From NCBI GenBank assembly GCA_913009205.1, contig CAJVYC010000003.1:124001-188000 (forward strand): DNA of 64,000 nucleotides, in the 5' to 3' direction. Position 1 is the first letter of the stretch; each line of letters starts with the position of its first letter. The position numbers were made by a program, and so were the translations under genes. The stretch comes from an uncultured Fluviicola sp. Lineage in GTDB: Bacteria > Bacteroidota > Bacteroidia > Flavobacteriales_D > Crocinitomicaceae. Below the pieces are notes generated by a model. It searched no databases. It worked only from the letters and a program-made list of their open reading frames with translations, and was not told where the DNA came from. Positions 16,331-25,880 of this stretch are shown in pieces.

Positions 16331-17143
16331 TTGAAAATAAAACACCTTTCCTTGGTTGCGCTATTAGCCCTATTTGTTCTCGTTTCATGCGATTCTGATT
16401 CAAATATTGACGCGCAAGAAGTCAAGGAAGAGGCAAAAAAAGAATGCCAACTTGTATCAATGAATTTCGATTTAGGAGGAATAAAACGAAGACTTGCTTT
16501 TGATAACAAAAAGGACGGTCGGGTAATTATTCAGACCATTGACAATGGGAAGGATATTGGTCAAACAATGCACTTTAATCTTCATGAAGACGGAAGAATT
16601 CAAGCCTTTTTATCTGGAACAATGATTGCCGCTTATGTATACGACGACGACAATAAGCTGTTATCTATTAACGGTGAAAAAGGATTAAACTCAAGAAAGT
16701 TTGAATACAACGAAAAAGGACAGCTTATCAAGCAATTAACAATGTTTGGGGATAAGATAAACATGGTCCACACCTATGAGTACGACGCTGATAATCAACC
16801 GACGAAAGTTTTAATTTACGACAAATACTATGAGTTGATAGAGGAAAATGTGATCCGATATGATGACAAAATTAATCCATTTAAAAACAAAGGAGCGGTA
16901 ATAAACAATACGGAATTGCTTTTAGGATTTCCCGTTGGGAATCATGATCATAATATTGTAGAAATTACACGGACTTATATGACGAATACTACTTACAAAA
17001 TTCGTGGGGCATTCCGAAAGAAGGGGGATCGACAGGTGGATAGAAATTATTACAAATACGACAAAAGTGGGTATCCTTTTCAAGTAGGTCGAATGAAAAT
17101 GGGAAAGCAATCGATTATGACTTTAAATTACGACTGCAAGTAG
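16331..17143 (+). CDS. Lipoprotein of unknown function with YD-like repeats
   Basis: From the TTG at 16331 the protein has 270 residues. The N-terminus is a lipoprotein signal with LVSC lipobox, Cys20, followed by DSDSN, an acidic run like the surface-export signals described in Flavobacteriia. The middle contains imperfect strand repeats such as KFEYNEKGQLIKQL, YEYDADNQPTKVLIYD and YYKYDKSGYPF, resembling the YD/RHS-like repeats found in many Bacteroidota lipoproteins. An open frame extends upstream to 16229 but has no signal sequence in front of the lipobox, so the later start is preferred. It is convergent with the next gene. I cannot give a function. Confidence 0.7.
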   Translation: MKIKHLSLVALLALFVLVSCDSDSNIDAQEVKEEAKKECQLVSMNFDLGGIKRRLAFDNKKDGRVIIQTIDNGKDIGQTMHFNLHEDGRIQAFLSGTMIAAYVYDDDNKLLSINGEKGLNSRKFEYNEKGQLIKQLTMFGDKINMVHTYEYDADNQPTKVLIYDKYYELIEENVIRYDDKINPFKNKGAVINNTELLLGFPVGNHDHNIVEITRTYMTNTTYKIRGAFRKKGDRQVDRNYYKYDKSGYPFQVGRMKMGKQSIMTLNYDCK

Positions 17144-17153
17144 GTGTCAATTG

Positions 17154-17504
17154 TTAATTCCAATTAAAAAAGACGTCACTTTTTATTGATTCATTGAACA
17201 CTTCTCTCAATTTCTTGAGTTTTTCAACGGCATTTTTATCGCCAGCAGTCGCTTTTGCCTTGACTTTATAGTATTCTGACATTGTTTCTCCGAATAAGTC
17301 ATGATCCAATTTGGACTTGATGTCAGCGATTTTCGCATTGATTTCAATCAGGAAATGCTCGATCTCACCAAGTTCCTTAGCCCCCTCGTCGGAGATCTTT
17401 TCGTTTTTCATCAATTCGATATATCGGGGCAAGATTTCGCTTAGAATAAGATTGAATTGATCTAATTCTTTATTTAACAGTCTTTTATGTTTTTCGAATG
17501 CCAT
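17154..17504 (-). CDS. Small helical cytoplasmic protein of unknown function
   Basis: A 116-residue, highly charged, all-helical protein with no signal peptide or cysteine. It shows heptad-like leucines in LNKELDQFNLILSEILPRYIEL and EIEHFLIEINAKIADIK, suggesting a coiled-coil bundle. No family is recognised. It is divergent from hemW, with 88 bases between the starts. Confidence 0.65.
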   Translation of the reverse strand: MAFEKHKRLLNKELDQFNLILSEILPRYIELMKNEKISDEGAKELGEIEHFLIEINAKIADIKSKLDHDLFGETMSEYYKVKAKATAGDKNAVEKLKKLREVFNESIKSDVFFNWN

Positions 17505-17580
17505 GATTGTTGCTGTAAGTTATGAAATTTTATTATTGAATTCAATACACGATTAAAAATTAACATTTGACTAAAGTGCG

Positions 17581-17588
17581 TACTTTTG
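17581..17588 (+). promoter_or_regulatory. -7 box of hemW, adjacent to the start codon
   Basis: TACTTTTG is a full match to TAnnTTTG and ends only four bases before the hemW ATG, so the RNA would begin at or inside the start codon. No -33 TTTG at N19. Confidence 0.5.
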
Positions 17589-17592
17589 GCAC

Positions 17593-18720
17593 ATGGCAGG
17601 TATTTATATTCATATTCCTTTTTGTAAACAAAAGTGTACGTATTGCGATTTTCATTTCAGCACAACATTTGAAGAGTACCGTCAAAAAATGATTGAATCA
17701 ATTGCGAATGAATTTGTTGAAAGAAAAGATTATCTCGAAAACAAAGGAATAAATACCATCTATTTTGGGGGGGGAACACCAAGTCTTTTGGATCAAAATG
17801 AACTGCAAATCATCATAAATGCCATCTATCAGAACTTTGATGTTGAAGAAGGGATAGAAATTTCACTTGAAGCAAATCCCGATGACATTACGGATGAAAA
17901 GTTGGAAGATTGGACAGCCGTCGGAATTAATAGATTGAGCATCGGATTGCAATCCTTTAAAACCGAAGATCTTGAATGGATGAACAGAGCGCACACCGTG
18001 GATGAAGCCTTGACCTGTGTTCGAAAAGCACAAGAAGCAGGGATTTCAAACCTCACCGTAGATTTAATTTATGGTCTTCCAAACCTAAGCCTAGACGAAT
18101 GGAAATCACATATTCAACAGGTTCTTGACTTTGGAGTGCCTCACATTTCAGCGTATTGCTTGACTGTTGAAGAAAATACGGCCTTGAATAATTTGGTGAA
18201 TAAGGGAAAGATGACCGTTGCAGATGACGATCAGCAAAGCGATCAGTTTAAACTTTTAGTTTCGCTTTTGGAAGAAAATGGATTTGATCAATACGAAATT
18301 TCTAATTTTTCCAAAGCAGGATTTGAATCCAAGCACAATTCAAATTATTGGAAAGGCGAATGGTATTTGGGTGTGGGTCCTTCTGCGCATTCATTCAATG
18401 GTTTATCGCGCGCCTGGAATGTCGCGAATAACAGAAAATACTTAGCTGCAATTGACAAAGGAGAGAGCCATTTGGAAACAGAAATTCTTTCATCTGAAAA
18501 CCAATTCAATGAATACCTATTAACTGGATTGAGAACTGCTTACGGAGTTGATCTTCAAAAGTTGAAAAAAATAGCACCGTTAAATAATCTGTTTACAGTC
18601 AATTGCGCCACTTTTATCAATGAAGGCTGGATGGTAAGCACAAACAATGTTTTAATCCTCACCAATGAAGGAAGATTAAAGGCAGATTATATTGCTTCAG
18701 AACTCTTTATTTTTGATTAA
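17593..18720 (+). CDS. hemW: Radical SAM heme chaperone HemW
   Basis: HemW (formerly called HemN-like) binds heme and hands it to target proteins; it is related to, but distinct from, the oxygen-independent coproporphyrinogen III oxidase HemN. The 375-residue protein has the iron-sulfur motif CKQKCTYC (Cys11, Cys15, Cys18) right after YIHIPF, FGGGTPSLL for S-adenosylmethionine binding, and the HNSNYW signature near residue 253 that marks HemW and its heme site, followed by GVGPSAHSF. The length fits HemW and is well below HemN's roughly 455. The start at 17593 is fixed by the family N-terminus. Confidence 0.93.
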   Translation: MAGIYIHIPFCKQKCTYCDFHFSTTFEEYRQKMIESIANEFVERKDYLENKGINTIYFGGGTPSLLDQNELQIIINAIYQNFDVEEGIEISLEANPDDITDEKLEDWTAVGINRLSIGLQSFKTEDLEWMNRAHTVDEALTCVRKAQEAGISNLTVDLIYGLPNLSLDEWKSHIQQVLDFGVPHISAYCLTVEENTALNNLVNKGKMTVADDDQQSDQFKLLVSLLEENGFDQYEISNFSKAGFESKHNSNYWKGEWYLGVGPSAHSFNGLSRAWNVANNRKYLAAIDKGESHLETEILSSENQFNEYLLTGLRTAYGVDLQKLKKIAPLNNLFTVNCATFINEGWMVSTNNVLILTNEGRLKADYIASELFIFD

Positions 18721-18769
18721 GAGGATTCATTCAGAATAGGTATTTTAGCGTTATCAAAAAACTATATCT

Positions 18770-21550
18770 ATGCGTAAACACCTCACTATTTTTATACTTC
18801 TTGTGTCAACAGTTTCGATCGCGCAGGAAAAGAAAATCATTGATTATACGATATTTGATGACTGGAAATCATTGAAAGGCGCAAGAATGTCGAACGATGG
18901 AAAATACATTTCGTATGAGGTGAACCCGCACAAAGGGGATGGGTATTTATTCATTTACAACACCATGTCAAAGAAATTGGATTCAATTCCGAGAGGAAAT
19001 GGTGCTTCGTTTTCTGGTGGCAGCGGATATTTGGCTTTTAAAATTGATCCAGGGTTTGATACTTTGAGAACCTGCCAATTAGATAAGGTTAATAAAAAGA
19101 AGTGGCCAAAAGATTCACTAGGAATTTACCTTTTGGAAAGCGATTCACTGATTAAAATACCAAAAATTGAAAGCTTCACATTGAACGATGAAAATGATTG
19201 GGGCGCATTAATGTTTGAACATAATAAGATTGAAGAACCAAAAAAGAAAAAGCACCTTTGCAAAAAGAAACATCCGAAACCATCCACATCAAAGGGGCAG
19301 GCTGTTCAAATGTTTCATCCAAATCAATCTAAAAAGATTGAGTTCAAAGATGTCAAAGGTTTAGAAGTTTCTGAAAATGGTGAGCTGGTCGCAATGACAA
19401 TTCATCAAAAAATAGATGAAGATTCAATACACCTCCAGATCTTCAATACCACAAATGAAAGTTCATGGATAGCGCCTAAAAAGTTCAAAGACCTTCAAAA
19501 ATTAACCTTCGATGATCAAGGAACCAGATTGGCTTACTTGGCCTCTAACGATACTGCAAAAGTGAAAGTTTATAGTTTGGCCGTTATGGATTGTGTAGCC
19601 AAAACAGATCGTTTTATTGCAGACACGAACAGTACGTTCATTCCTAAATTGGATGCGGTTTCAATTCACTATTCACCTGAATTTTCCAAAGATGGGAGTC
19701 TGCTGTATTTCGGAGTTGCTGATATTAAATTCGAAGAACCGAAAGACACATTGCTTGATTCTGAAAAGGTGAAGCTTGATTTGTGGCATTATCAGGATAA
19801 GCGATTGCAACCACAGCAATTGTTGGAAATGAAGTTCGACGAGAAACGCTCAGATTTATATGTTTACCATTTTGAAAATTCAAATGCTGTTCGGTTATCG
19901 GACGACACATTAGAGGTGCGTTCTGAATGGAATTTGAAAGGAAAATATTTGCTTGGAACGAGCACAGAGCGTTATGCGCATACATACAATTGGGTTTCAC
20001 CCCGCCCTCAAGATTATTATAGAATCGATATTGAAACAGGAAAGGCGGAATTACTTCAGGTCGCAAGCAAGTTCGGAATTGAACTTTCACCATCTGGGTT
20101 GAAGTACAGCTATTATGATATTGATAAAGCAGCCTATTTTGTCGTGGACACAGAGAAGTCAACGGAAGAGTGCATGACATGTGATTCTAAAGACATCACT
20201 TGGACTTCTGACATGAACGGAATGCCAATGGATGCCTATCCAAAAGGAGAGCTTGGCTGGAACGCTGAAGAGTCTAAAATGTATATTCAATCCGAATATG
20301 ACATCTGGTCGTACGAATTAGGAAATAAGGAATTGATTTCGATTACGGACAGCGCAGGGATGAAGAATAAAATTAGATTCTCAATGCGAAACTGGTCGTA
20401 CGATAGTGTTTATGTTCACTACGAAAATGTCTACTTGCAAGGATTTGATGAGAAAACAAAAGGAATCCATATTTACAAATTGATTGATCATGGAGATCAT
20501 ACGGACGTTAAAGAATTGGCTTATTTCGACGCTAAACTGTATGGTGGATTAATGCGGTCTAAAAACCTTGAACGCTTTGCAATGCGTAAAATGACATTTA
20601 ATGATTATCCAGAATTGTTCACGTATACGCGAGAGTTTGAAAATCTTAAGCAAATATCAAACACCAATCCTCAGCAAAGCGAATTCAAATGGGGAACATC
20701 TGAAATTATAGATTGGAAAGCCTACGATGGAACGAAACTAGAGGGGATTCTTTACAAGCCAGAAGATTTCGATGCTTCAAAAACGTACCCTTTAATGGTC
20801 TACTTCTATGAATTGAGATCTGATAACTTGCACTCACATTACATCCCAAGACCAACGGCTTCAATTATTTTCCCTTCCGAATATACATCGGCAGGTTATG
20901 TCGTATTTATTCCAGATGTTCGCTACAAAGAAGGGCATCCAGCTCAATCGGCTTATGATTGTATTTTGAGTGGAACGGATCGCGTATTGCAGCTTTTACC
21001 AAATATTGATTCAAACCGAATGGCCTTACAAGGTCAATCTTGGGGAGGTTATCAAGTTGCCCAGCTCGTTACAATGACGGATAGATATGCTGCTGCAATG
21101 GCCGGCGCGCCGGTAACAAATATGTTCTCTGCGTATGGAGGAATTCGATGGGGAAGTGGATATAATCGCCAATTCCAATACGAAAGAACACAAAGTAGAA
21201 TTGGCTATACAATTTGGGAAAAACCAGAATTGTATGTGGAGAATTCACCGCAATTTCATCTTCCAAATGTAACAACGCCTTTATTGATCATGCACAACGA
21301 CGGTGACGGAGCTGTTCCATGGTACCAAGGAATTGAATTGTTTACAGGACTGAAACGTCTTGACAAACCAACCTGGCTCTTGAACTATAATGGTGATGGA
21401 CATAACCTAATGAAAAATGCGAATCGAATTGATTTGAGTATTCGAATGCGTCAATTCTTTGATTATTATCTATTGGATGAAAAAGCACCACAATGGCTTA
21501 CAGACGGAATCCCAGCGGTAAAAAAGGGGAAAGAATTAAGATACGATTAA
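18770..21550 (+). CDS. Secreted S9-family prolyl oligopeptidase-like peptidase
   Basis: A 926-residue serine peptidase with a signal peptide (1-18, ending VSIAQ). Residues about 30-640 form the beta-propeller that filters substrates; the C-terminal alpha/beta-hydrolase domain (about 650-915) holds the nucleophile Ser757 in GQSWGGYQVAQL, the acid Asp in HNDGDGAVPW and the His in DGHNLMK. These match the DPP IV/acylaminoacyl-peptidase branch. There is no T9SS tail, so it is expected in the periplasm. An unusual lysine/histidine-rich stretch (KKKKHLCKKKHPKPS, about residues 162-176) interrupts the propeller. It ends 46 bases before the SulP gene. Confidence 0.92.
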   Translation: MRKHLTIFILLVSTVSIAQEKKIIDYTIFDDWKSLKGARMSNDGKYISYEVNPHKGDGYLFIYNTMSKKLDSIPRGNGASFSGGSGYLAFKIDPGFDTLRTCQLDKVNKKKWPKDSLGIYLLESDSLIKIPKIESFTLNDENDWGALMFEHNKIEEPKKKKHLCKKKHPKPSTSKGQAVQMFHPNQSKKIEFKDVKGLEVSENGELVAMTIHQKIDEDSIHLQIFNTTNESSWIAPKKFKDLQKLTFDDQGTRLAYLASNDTAKVKVYSLAVMDCVAKTDRFIADTNSTFIPKLDAVSIHYSPEFSKDGSLLYFGVADIKFEEPKDTLLDSEKVKLDLWHYQDKRLQPQQLLEMKFDEKRSDLYVYHFENSNAVRLSDDTLEVRSEWNLKGKYLLGTSTERYAHTYNWVSPRPQDYYRIDIETGKAELLQVASKFGIELSPSGLKYSYYDIDKAAYFVVDTEKSTEECMTCDSKDITWTSDMNGMPMDAYPKGELGWNAEESKMYIQSEYDIWSYELGNKELISITDSAGMKNKIRFSMRNWSYDSVYVHYENVYLQGFDEKTKGIHIYKLIDHGDHTDVKELAYFDAKLYGGLMRSKNLERFAMRKMTFNDYPELFTYTREFENLKQISNTNPQQSEFKWGTSEIIDWKAYDGTKLEGILYKPEDFDASKTYPLMVYFYELRSDNLHSHYIPRPTASIIFPSEYTSAGYVVFIPDVRYKEGHPAQSAYDCILSGTDRVLQLLPNIDSNRMALQGQSWGGYQVAQLVTMTDRYAAAMAGAPVTNMFSAYGGIRWGSGYNRQFQYERTQSRIGYTIWEKPELYVENSPQFHLPNVTTPLLIMHNDGDGAVPWYQGIELFTGLKRLDKPTWLLNYNGDGHNLMKNANRIDLSIRMRQFFDYYLLDEKAPQWLTDGIPAVKKGKELRYD

Positions 21551-21558
21551 CAAAACTT

Positions 21559-21589
21559 TTTGTAGAAAGAAAATAGATACATATTTTTG
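21559..21589 (+). promoter_or_regulatory. Consensus promoter of the SulP gene
   Basis: TTTG at 21559-21562, exactly 19 bases, TATTTTTG at 21582-21589: every defined position matches the Bacteroidota consensus. Only seven bases separate the -7 box from the ATG at 21597, so the message has almost no leader. Confidence 0.75.
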
Positions 21590-21596
21590 GTGAATA

Positions 21597-23837
21597 ATGG
21601 CAAAATCTAGAAATGACATACCGCATACTGGCTTAAAGGGCTTTACGAAACATTGGAAAAATGATGTCGTTGCAGCGATCTCTGTGTCCTTGGTTGCACT
21701 TCCTTTATCATTGGCAATTGCTGTTGCTATTGGGATCCCTCCTATCGCGGGATTAATTACAGCAGTAGTTGGAGGTATTGTAACGACATTCTTTAGAAGT
21801 AGTAAATTGGCCATCAACGGTCCAGCCGCTGGATTGATTGGGGTTATCTTTTCAGCCATTCTTGCATTTCAAATAGGAGGCACAACCACGATTGAAGCGT
21901 ATCAATATGTTCTCGCTGCAATTATTGTTGCAGGTGGATTACAGGTTGTCATTGGTCTTTTAAAATGGGGTAGAATTGCGGAAATCTTTCCAACAACAGT
22001 TATTCATGGTATTCTCGCCTCCATTGGGATTATCATTTTTGCGAAACAGATGCACGTTGCAATGGGAACACAATCCGACGCTGGAAATACAATCGACATC
22101 TTAAAAGACATTATTTACAAATTCCCAGAGATTAATCCATACATCGCGATAATTTCTGGAATTGGACTGATTCTTTTGATCTTTCATGCACGAATTAGTT
22201 ACAAGGTATTCCACTTTATTCCCGCTCCGGTTTGGGTTTTGGCGGTATCAGTGCCCATAGTAATTCTTTACGGTCACTTGGAGTCAGAAGGAACAATTCT
22301 TTTCGGAGAACAATTCCACCAACCTAAGGGCTATCTAATTGATGTTGAAAGCAACTGGATGGACAACCTTCCTACTCCCGATTTTTCTAAAGCACACACC
22401 TTTACATTTTGGGCGGCAGTAATTTCGATTACGCTCTTATCAACGGTAATCACATTGGCAGGAGCGAAAGCTGTAGATGCATTGGATCCTTACAAGCGAA
22501 AAACGGACATGAATCGCGATCTCGTTGGAGTTGGCGTCAGCAGCATGGTCTCTGGAGCTTTGGGCGGTTTACCAGTAATTACGGTAATTGTTCGGAGTAC
22601 CGTAAATGTTCATAATCATGCAAAAACGAAATGGTCCAATTTTTACCATGGATTGTTTATTGCCCTCTTTGTTCTCTTCTTGATTCCAGTGATTCAATTG
22701 TTTCCTAAAGCAGCATTAGCAGCAGTTCTGGTCTTTACAGGAATTAAATTGGCGTCTCCAAGGCTGTTTATTGAAATCTACAAACAAGGGTTGGAACAAC
22801 TGGTTTTCTTGATTTCTACGGTCGTTATTACCTTATACAAAGATCCTTTGATAGGTCTTTTGGGCGGTATGGGAATTACGTTGGTTGCACATTTATTGAT
22901 TTCACGGGTTTCAATTCCGCAGTTTGTTCAAATGGTTGTGAATTCAGGAACTAAAATGAGGCACAATCAAGATGGCTCCTACACGCTTAAAGTGCGAGGG
23001 GTTGCCAATTTCCTTTCCATGCTTAAGTTAATAGGATTACTTGAGAAAATTCCTGCGGGTGCAAACTTGCAGGTTGATCTTTCAAAAACGCGATTGGTTG
23101 ATTTAACCTTTCATGAAAAACTGATTGATTTTAGGAGATCGCAGCGCTTGACGGGAGGTAAAGTTCAAATTATTGGGCTGACGCAGCACGTCGCTTCTTC
23201 GAATCATAAATTAGCTTTAAGAAGTTTGATTCTTCCCAACCCACAAAAAACATCCCCAAGACAGCAACGAATTAGGCAAATTGCAATTGACAATGGCTGG
23301 ATGTATACCAAAGAAATTCAAGTTGACTCTAGTGAATTGTTAGAGTTTGATTTCTTCAATTCAAGACCGCTTGAATACAAACATAATGTTGTCGCAGGAG
23401 TATTTACAGACACCGAAATTGACTGGGAACTTAGCGATATTGTTTTTGACGAGGGAGCCATGCTTTCGAAGGAGGTCTATAAAACAACTGTTCAACTCGT
23501 TCATTTACCAAAAAAAATTCCTTCGTTTGTTCTAGAGCAAGAAGGGATTTTCGATAAGCTCTTTGATCGTGTCCTTTCGTTTTCATCTTCAGATATTGAT
23601 TTCCCAGAAGCGCCATTTTTCTCTAAAAAGATGCGATTGAGAGGGGAAGATGAAGATGCAATTCGAGCTTTGTTCACTCAAGACTTATTGGCTTTCTTTG
23701 AAAGCGAAGAAATCTACCATATTGAATGCAACGGTGAAGCGCTTCTTATCTTTAAGTCGCTTAGAATTGCCAATACGGGAGAAATCAAAAACATGGTTCG
23801 ATTCACAGAAGAGCTCGTTAAAAAGATCAATAAATGA
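21597..23837 (+). CDS. SulP-family anion transporter with STAS and extra C-terminal domain
   Basis: A 746-residue inner-membrane transporter. Residues 10-430 carry the SLC26/SulP membrane core with GFTKHWKNDVVAAISVSLVALPLSLAIA at the start and the LAINGPAAGLIGVIF segment. Substrates in the family include sulfate, bicarbonate and chloride; the sequence does not decide. A STAS domain follows (about 450-545, with NLQVDLSKTRLVDLTFHEKL). Beyond it lies a soluble region of about 185 residues (560-746) that I cannot match to a family. The gene has a consensus promoter and overlaps the VanZ-like gene by four bases (ATGA). Confidence 0.9.
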   Translation: MAKSRNDIPHTGLKGFTKHWKNDVVAAISVSLVALPLSLAIAVAIGIPPIAGLITAVVGGIVTTFFRSSKLAINGPAAGLIGVIFSAILAFQIGGTTTIEAYQYVLAAIIVAGGLQVVIGLLKWGRIAEIFPTTVIHGILASIGIIIFAKQMHVAMGTQSDAGNTIDILKDIIYKFPEINPYIAIISGIGLILLIFHARISYKVFHFIPAPVWVLAVSVPIVILYGHLESEGTILFGEQFHQPKGYLIDVESNWMDNLPTPDFSKAHTFTFWAAVISITLLSTVITLAGAKAVDALDPYKRKTDMNRDLVGVGVSSMVSGALGGLPVITVIVRSTVNVHNHAKTKWSNFYHGLFIALFVLFLIPVIQLFPKAALAAVLVFTGIKLASPRLFIEIYKQGLEQLVFLISTVVITLYKDPLIGLLGGMGITLVAHLLISRVSIPQFVQMVVNSGTKMRHNQDGSYTLKVRGVANFLSMLKLIGLLEKIPAGANLQVDLSKTRLVDLTFHEKLIDFRRSQRLTGGKVQIIGLTQHVASSNHKLALRSLILPNPQKTSPRQQRIRQIAIDNGWMYTKEIQVDSSELLEFDFFNSRPLEYKHNVVAGVFTDTEIDWELSDIVFDEGAMLSKEVYKTTVQLVHLPKKIPSFVLEQEGIFDKLFDRVLSFSSSDIDFPEAPFFSKKMRLRGEDEDAIRALFTQDLLAFFESEEIYHIECNGEALLIFKSLRIANTGEIKNMVRFTEELVKKINK

Positions 23838-24190
23838 TTTTACGAATCGGATTGGTTCTTTTACTTTCAGCAATAGCGTATTTGAGCTTGACTCCTTCGA
23901 CGTCAGTTTCTGTTGGAAACGACAAGGTGGGACATTTCATCGCCTATGGAACTTTAATGATCAACATCGGCTTGTTGACCTTGCCTAAAATGAAGCACTT
24001 TCGAAACGGAATTATTTTTACCATTTGCTACGGAATGTTAATGGAAATAGGGCAGTATTTTGTGCCAGGAAGAACGTTTTCAATGTACGATATGTTAGCA
24101 AACGTTTCTGGAGTTGGTTTGGGGATAATACTCTCATTTTTGTTTGGAAAGAGCATTCAAAAATGTCTTAAGAAATGGAAATTAATTTAG
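23834..24190 (+). CDS. VanZ-like membrane protein
   Basis: A 118-residue protein with four hydrophobic helices. The pattern matches VanZ-like proteins: YLSLTPS after the first helix, DKVGHFIAYGTLM, then YGMLMEIGQYFVPGRTFSMYD and NVSGVGLG. VanZ gives low-level teicoplanin resistance in enterococci, but most relatives have no known role. Start and SulP stop overlap (ATGA). Three lysines close to the C-terminus lie on the cytoplasmic side. Confidence 0.85.
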   Translation: MILRIGLVLLLSAIAYLSLTPSTSVSVGNDKVGHFIAYGTLMINIGLLTLPKMKHFRNGIIFTICYGMLMEIGQYFVPGRTFSMYDMLANVSGVGLGIILSFLFGKSIQKCLKKWKLI

Positions 24191-24191
24191 G

Positions 24192-24199
24192 TACTTTTA
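24192..24199 (+). promoter_or_regulatory. -7-like box of the second aldehyde dehydrogenase gene
   Basis: TACTTTTA, one mismatch to TAnnTTTG, 19 bases before the ATG at 24219. No -33 match. Confidence 0.3.
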
Positions 24200-24218
24200 C
24201 ACTTCAATCTTTTGACTA

Positions 24219-25658
24219 ATGGAGAAACTTCAGAATTTTATTGATGGTAAATATTGCGACCCAATTGAAGGTCAGTACATTGATAACTACGAGCCCGCTT
24301 CGGGAAAAGTGTACAGTCTCATTCCGAATTCTGACGCCCAAGATGTTGAGTTGGCGGTGAAAGCTGCTGAGAAGGCTTATCCTGTTTGGTCGAAAATGAG
24401 CATTGATGAAAGAAGTGCAATTATGGTCAAGCTTTCGCAGGGGATTGAAGCAAGAATGGATGAATTCGTTCAAGCTGAATCCCGTGACAATGGAAAACCC
24501 GTTACACTTGCAGCACACGTTGATATTCCAAGAGCGGTTTCGAATTTTCATTTCTTCGGAACGGCAATTTTGCACTTTGCTTCGGAGTCACACAATATGG
24601 AAGGCGTTGGCGTTAATTATACCTTGAGAAAACCACTTGGAATTGTGGGTTGTATTTCTCCTTGGAACTTGCCTTTGTATCTTTTTTCTTGGAAAATTGC
24701 TCCGGCTTTGGCGGCAGGAAATTGCGTTATTGCAAAACCATCCGAAGTTACGCCATACACGGCCTACTTGCTGGGCAAGGTGGCCAAAGAAGCTGGAATG
24801 CCCGACGGTGTTTTGAATATTCTTCACGGAGAAGGTGGAGGCGCTGGCGATGCAATTGTGAAGCACAAAAAAATTAAAGCAATCTCTTTTACTGGAGGAA
24901 CAACAACGGGAGAATACATCGCTCGAACTGCGGCTCCAATGTTTAAGAAACTTTCCCTTGAATTGGGAGGGAAGAATCCTAATATCATTTTTGCGGATTG
25001 CGATTTCAAAGAAATGTTGAGTACTACTCTGCGTTCATCGTTTGCGAATCAAGGACAAATTTGTCTTTGTGGCTCTCGAATTTTTGTTGAGCGCTCTATC
25101 TATGATAAGTTCAAAGAAGAGTTCGTTAAACGTGTGGAAAATACGATTGTCGCACATCCATCAGATGCTATGGCAAAGTTAGGAGCAGTTGTTTCAAAAC
25201 CCCACATGGAAAAAGTACTTTCTTATGTTGAACTTGCTAAAGAAGAAGGCGGAACGGTTTTAACAGGTGGAAAGCGCGTAATTGTTGAAGGATATGAAGA
25301 CGGATACTATTTACGTCCTACTGTAATTGAAGGATTGCCATTTGATTGCAGAACGAACCAAGAAGAGATTTTTGGGCCTGTCGTTACAATCACACCGTTC
25401 GATACGGAAGAAGAGGCGTTAATTATGGCCAATTCAACACAATATGGTTTGAGCGCTACCTTGTGGACATCCAATCTGAAAAGAGCACATCGAATGTCGA
25501 ATGAAATTGATGCTGGAATCGTTTGGATCAATGCATGGTTAGTTCGTGATCTTAGAACTCCATTCGGAGGCGTTAAGGCTTCTGGTGTTGGAAGAGAAGG
25601 CGGTTGGGAAGCGTTGCGTTTCTTTACTGAGCCTAAAAATGTTTTTGTGAAGTATTAG
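24219..25658 (+). CDS. Aldehyde dehydrogenase, muconic-semialdehyde (ALDH8) type
   Basis: A 479-residue NAD-dependent aldehyde dehydrogenase. It has ISPWNLPLYLFSWKIAPALAAGN, the cofactor loop SFTGGTTTGEYI, the base in LELGGKNPNII, and catalytic Cys282 in GQICLCGSR, with a second Cys284 two residues on. The pattern, including FGPVVTITPF and RTPFGGVKASGVGREGG, resembles 2-hydroxy/2-aminomuconic semialdehyde dehydrogenases of meta-cleavage and kynurenine pathways. No ring-cleavage genes are adjacent, so the substrate is inferred. Confidence 0.88.
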   Translation: MEKLQNFIDGKYCDPIEGQYIDNYEPASGKVYSLIPNSDAQDVELAVKAAEKAYPVWSKMSIDERSAIMVKLSQGIEARMDEFVQAESRDNGKPVTLAAHVDIPRAVSNFHFFGTAILHFASESHNMEGVGVNYTLRKPLGIVGCISPWNLPLYLFSWKIAPALAAGNCVIAKPSEVTPYTAYLLGKVAKEAGMPDGVLNILHGEGGGAGDAIVKHKKIKAISFTGGTTTGEYIARTAAPMFKKLSLELGGKNPNIIFADCDFKEMLSTTLRSSFANQGQICLCGSRIFVERSIYDKFKEEFVKRVENTIVAHPSDAMAKLGAVVSKPHMEKVLSYVELAKEEGGTVLTGGKRVIVEGYEDGYYLRPTVIEGLPFDCRTNQEEIFGPVVTITPFDTEEEALIMANSTQYGLSATLWTSNLKRAHRMSNEIDAGIVWINAWLVRDLRTPFGGVKASGVGREGGWEALRFFTEPKNVFVKY

Positions 25659-25822
25659 ACTTCACACTGAAGTTTAATTTCATGCTCTGTTTGAAAATAA
25701 TTTGGTTCTTTCAGAATAACTTATCATCAACTCCCTGTTGTTCTCCCGTCAAATCACCAATCATTAGAACGCTTATTTTTTTCTTCTCAAATGAAAATTC
25801 TTTTAGTACCTATTAAATGAAG

Positions 25823-25857
25823 ATAAAAAAAGAGCGACCTGTTTCCAAATCGCTCTT
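25823..25857 (-). terminator. Terminator of the small T9SS cargo gene
   Basis: On the minus strand AAGAGCGA (25857-25850) and TCGCTCTT (25837-25830) pair over eight bases and run into seven T residues, 23 bases past the stop codon at 25881. Confidence 0.8.
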
Positions 25858-25880
25858 CATTAAATGTTTTGAAACTGCTT

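Noticed and set aside
25808-25820. Short plus-strand ORF near 25790-25820 (MKILLVPIK) as a universal-stress-protein remnant
   Set aside because: Nine codons are too few; the resemblance to the MKKILVP start is likely chance.
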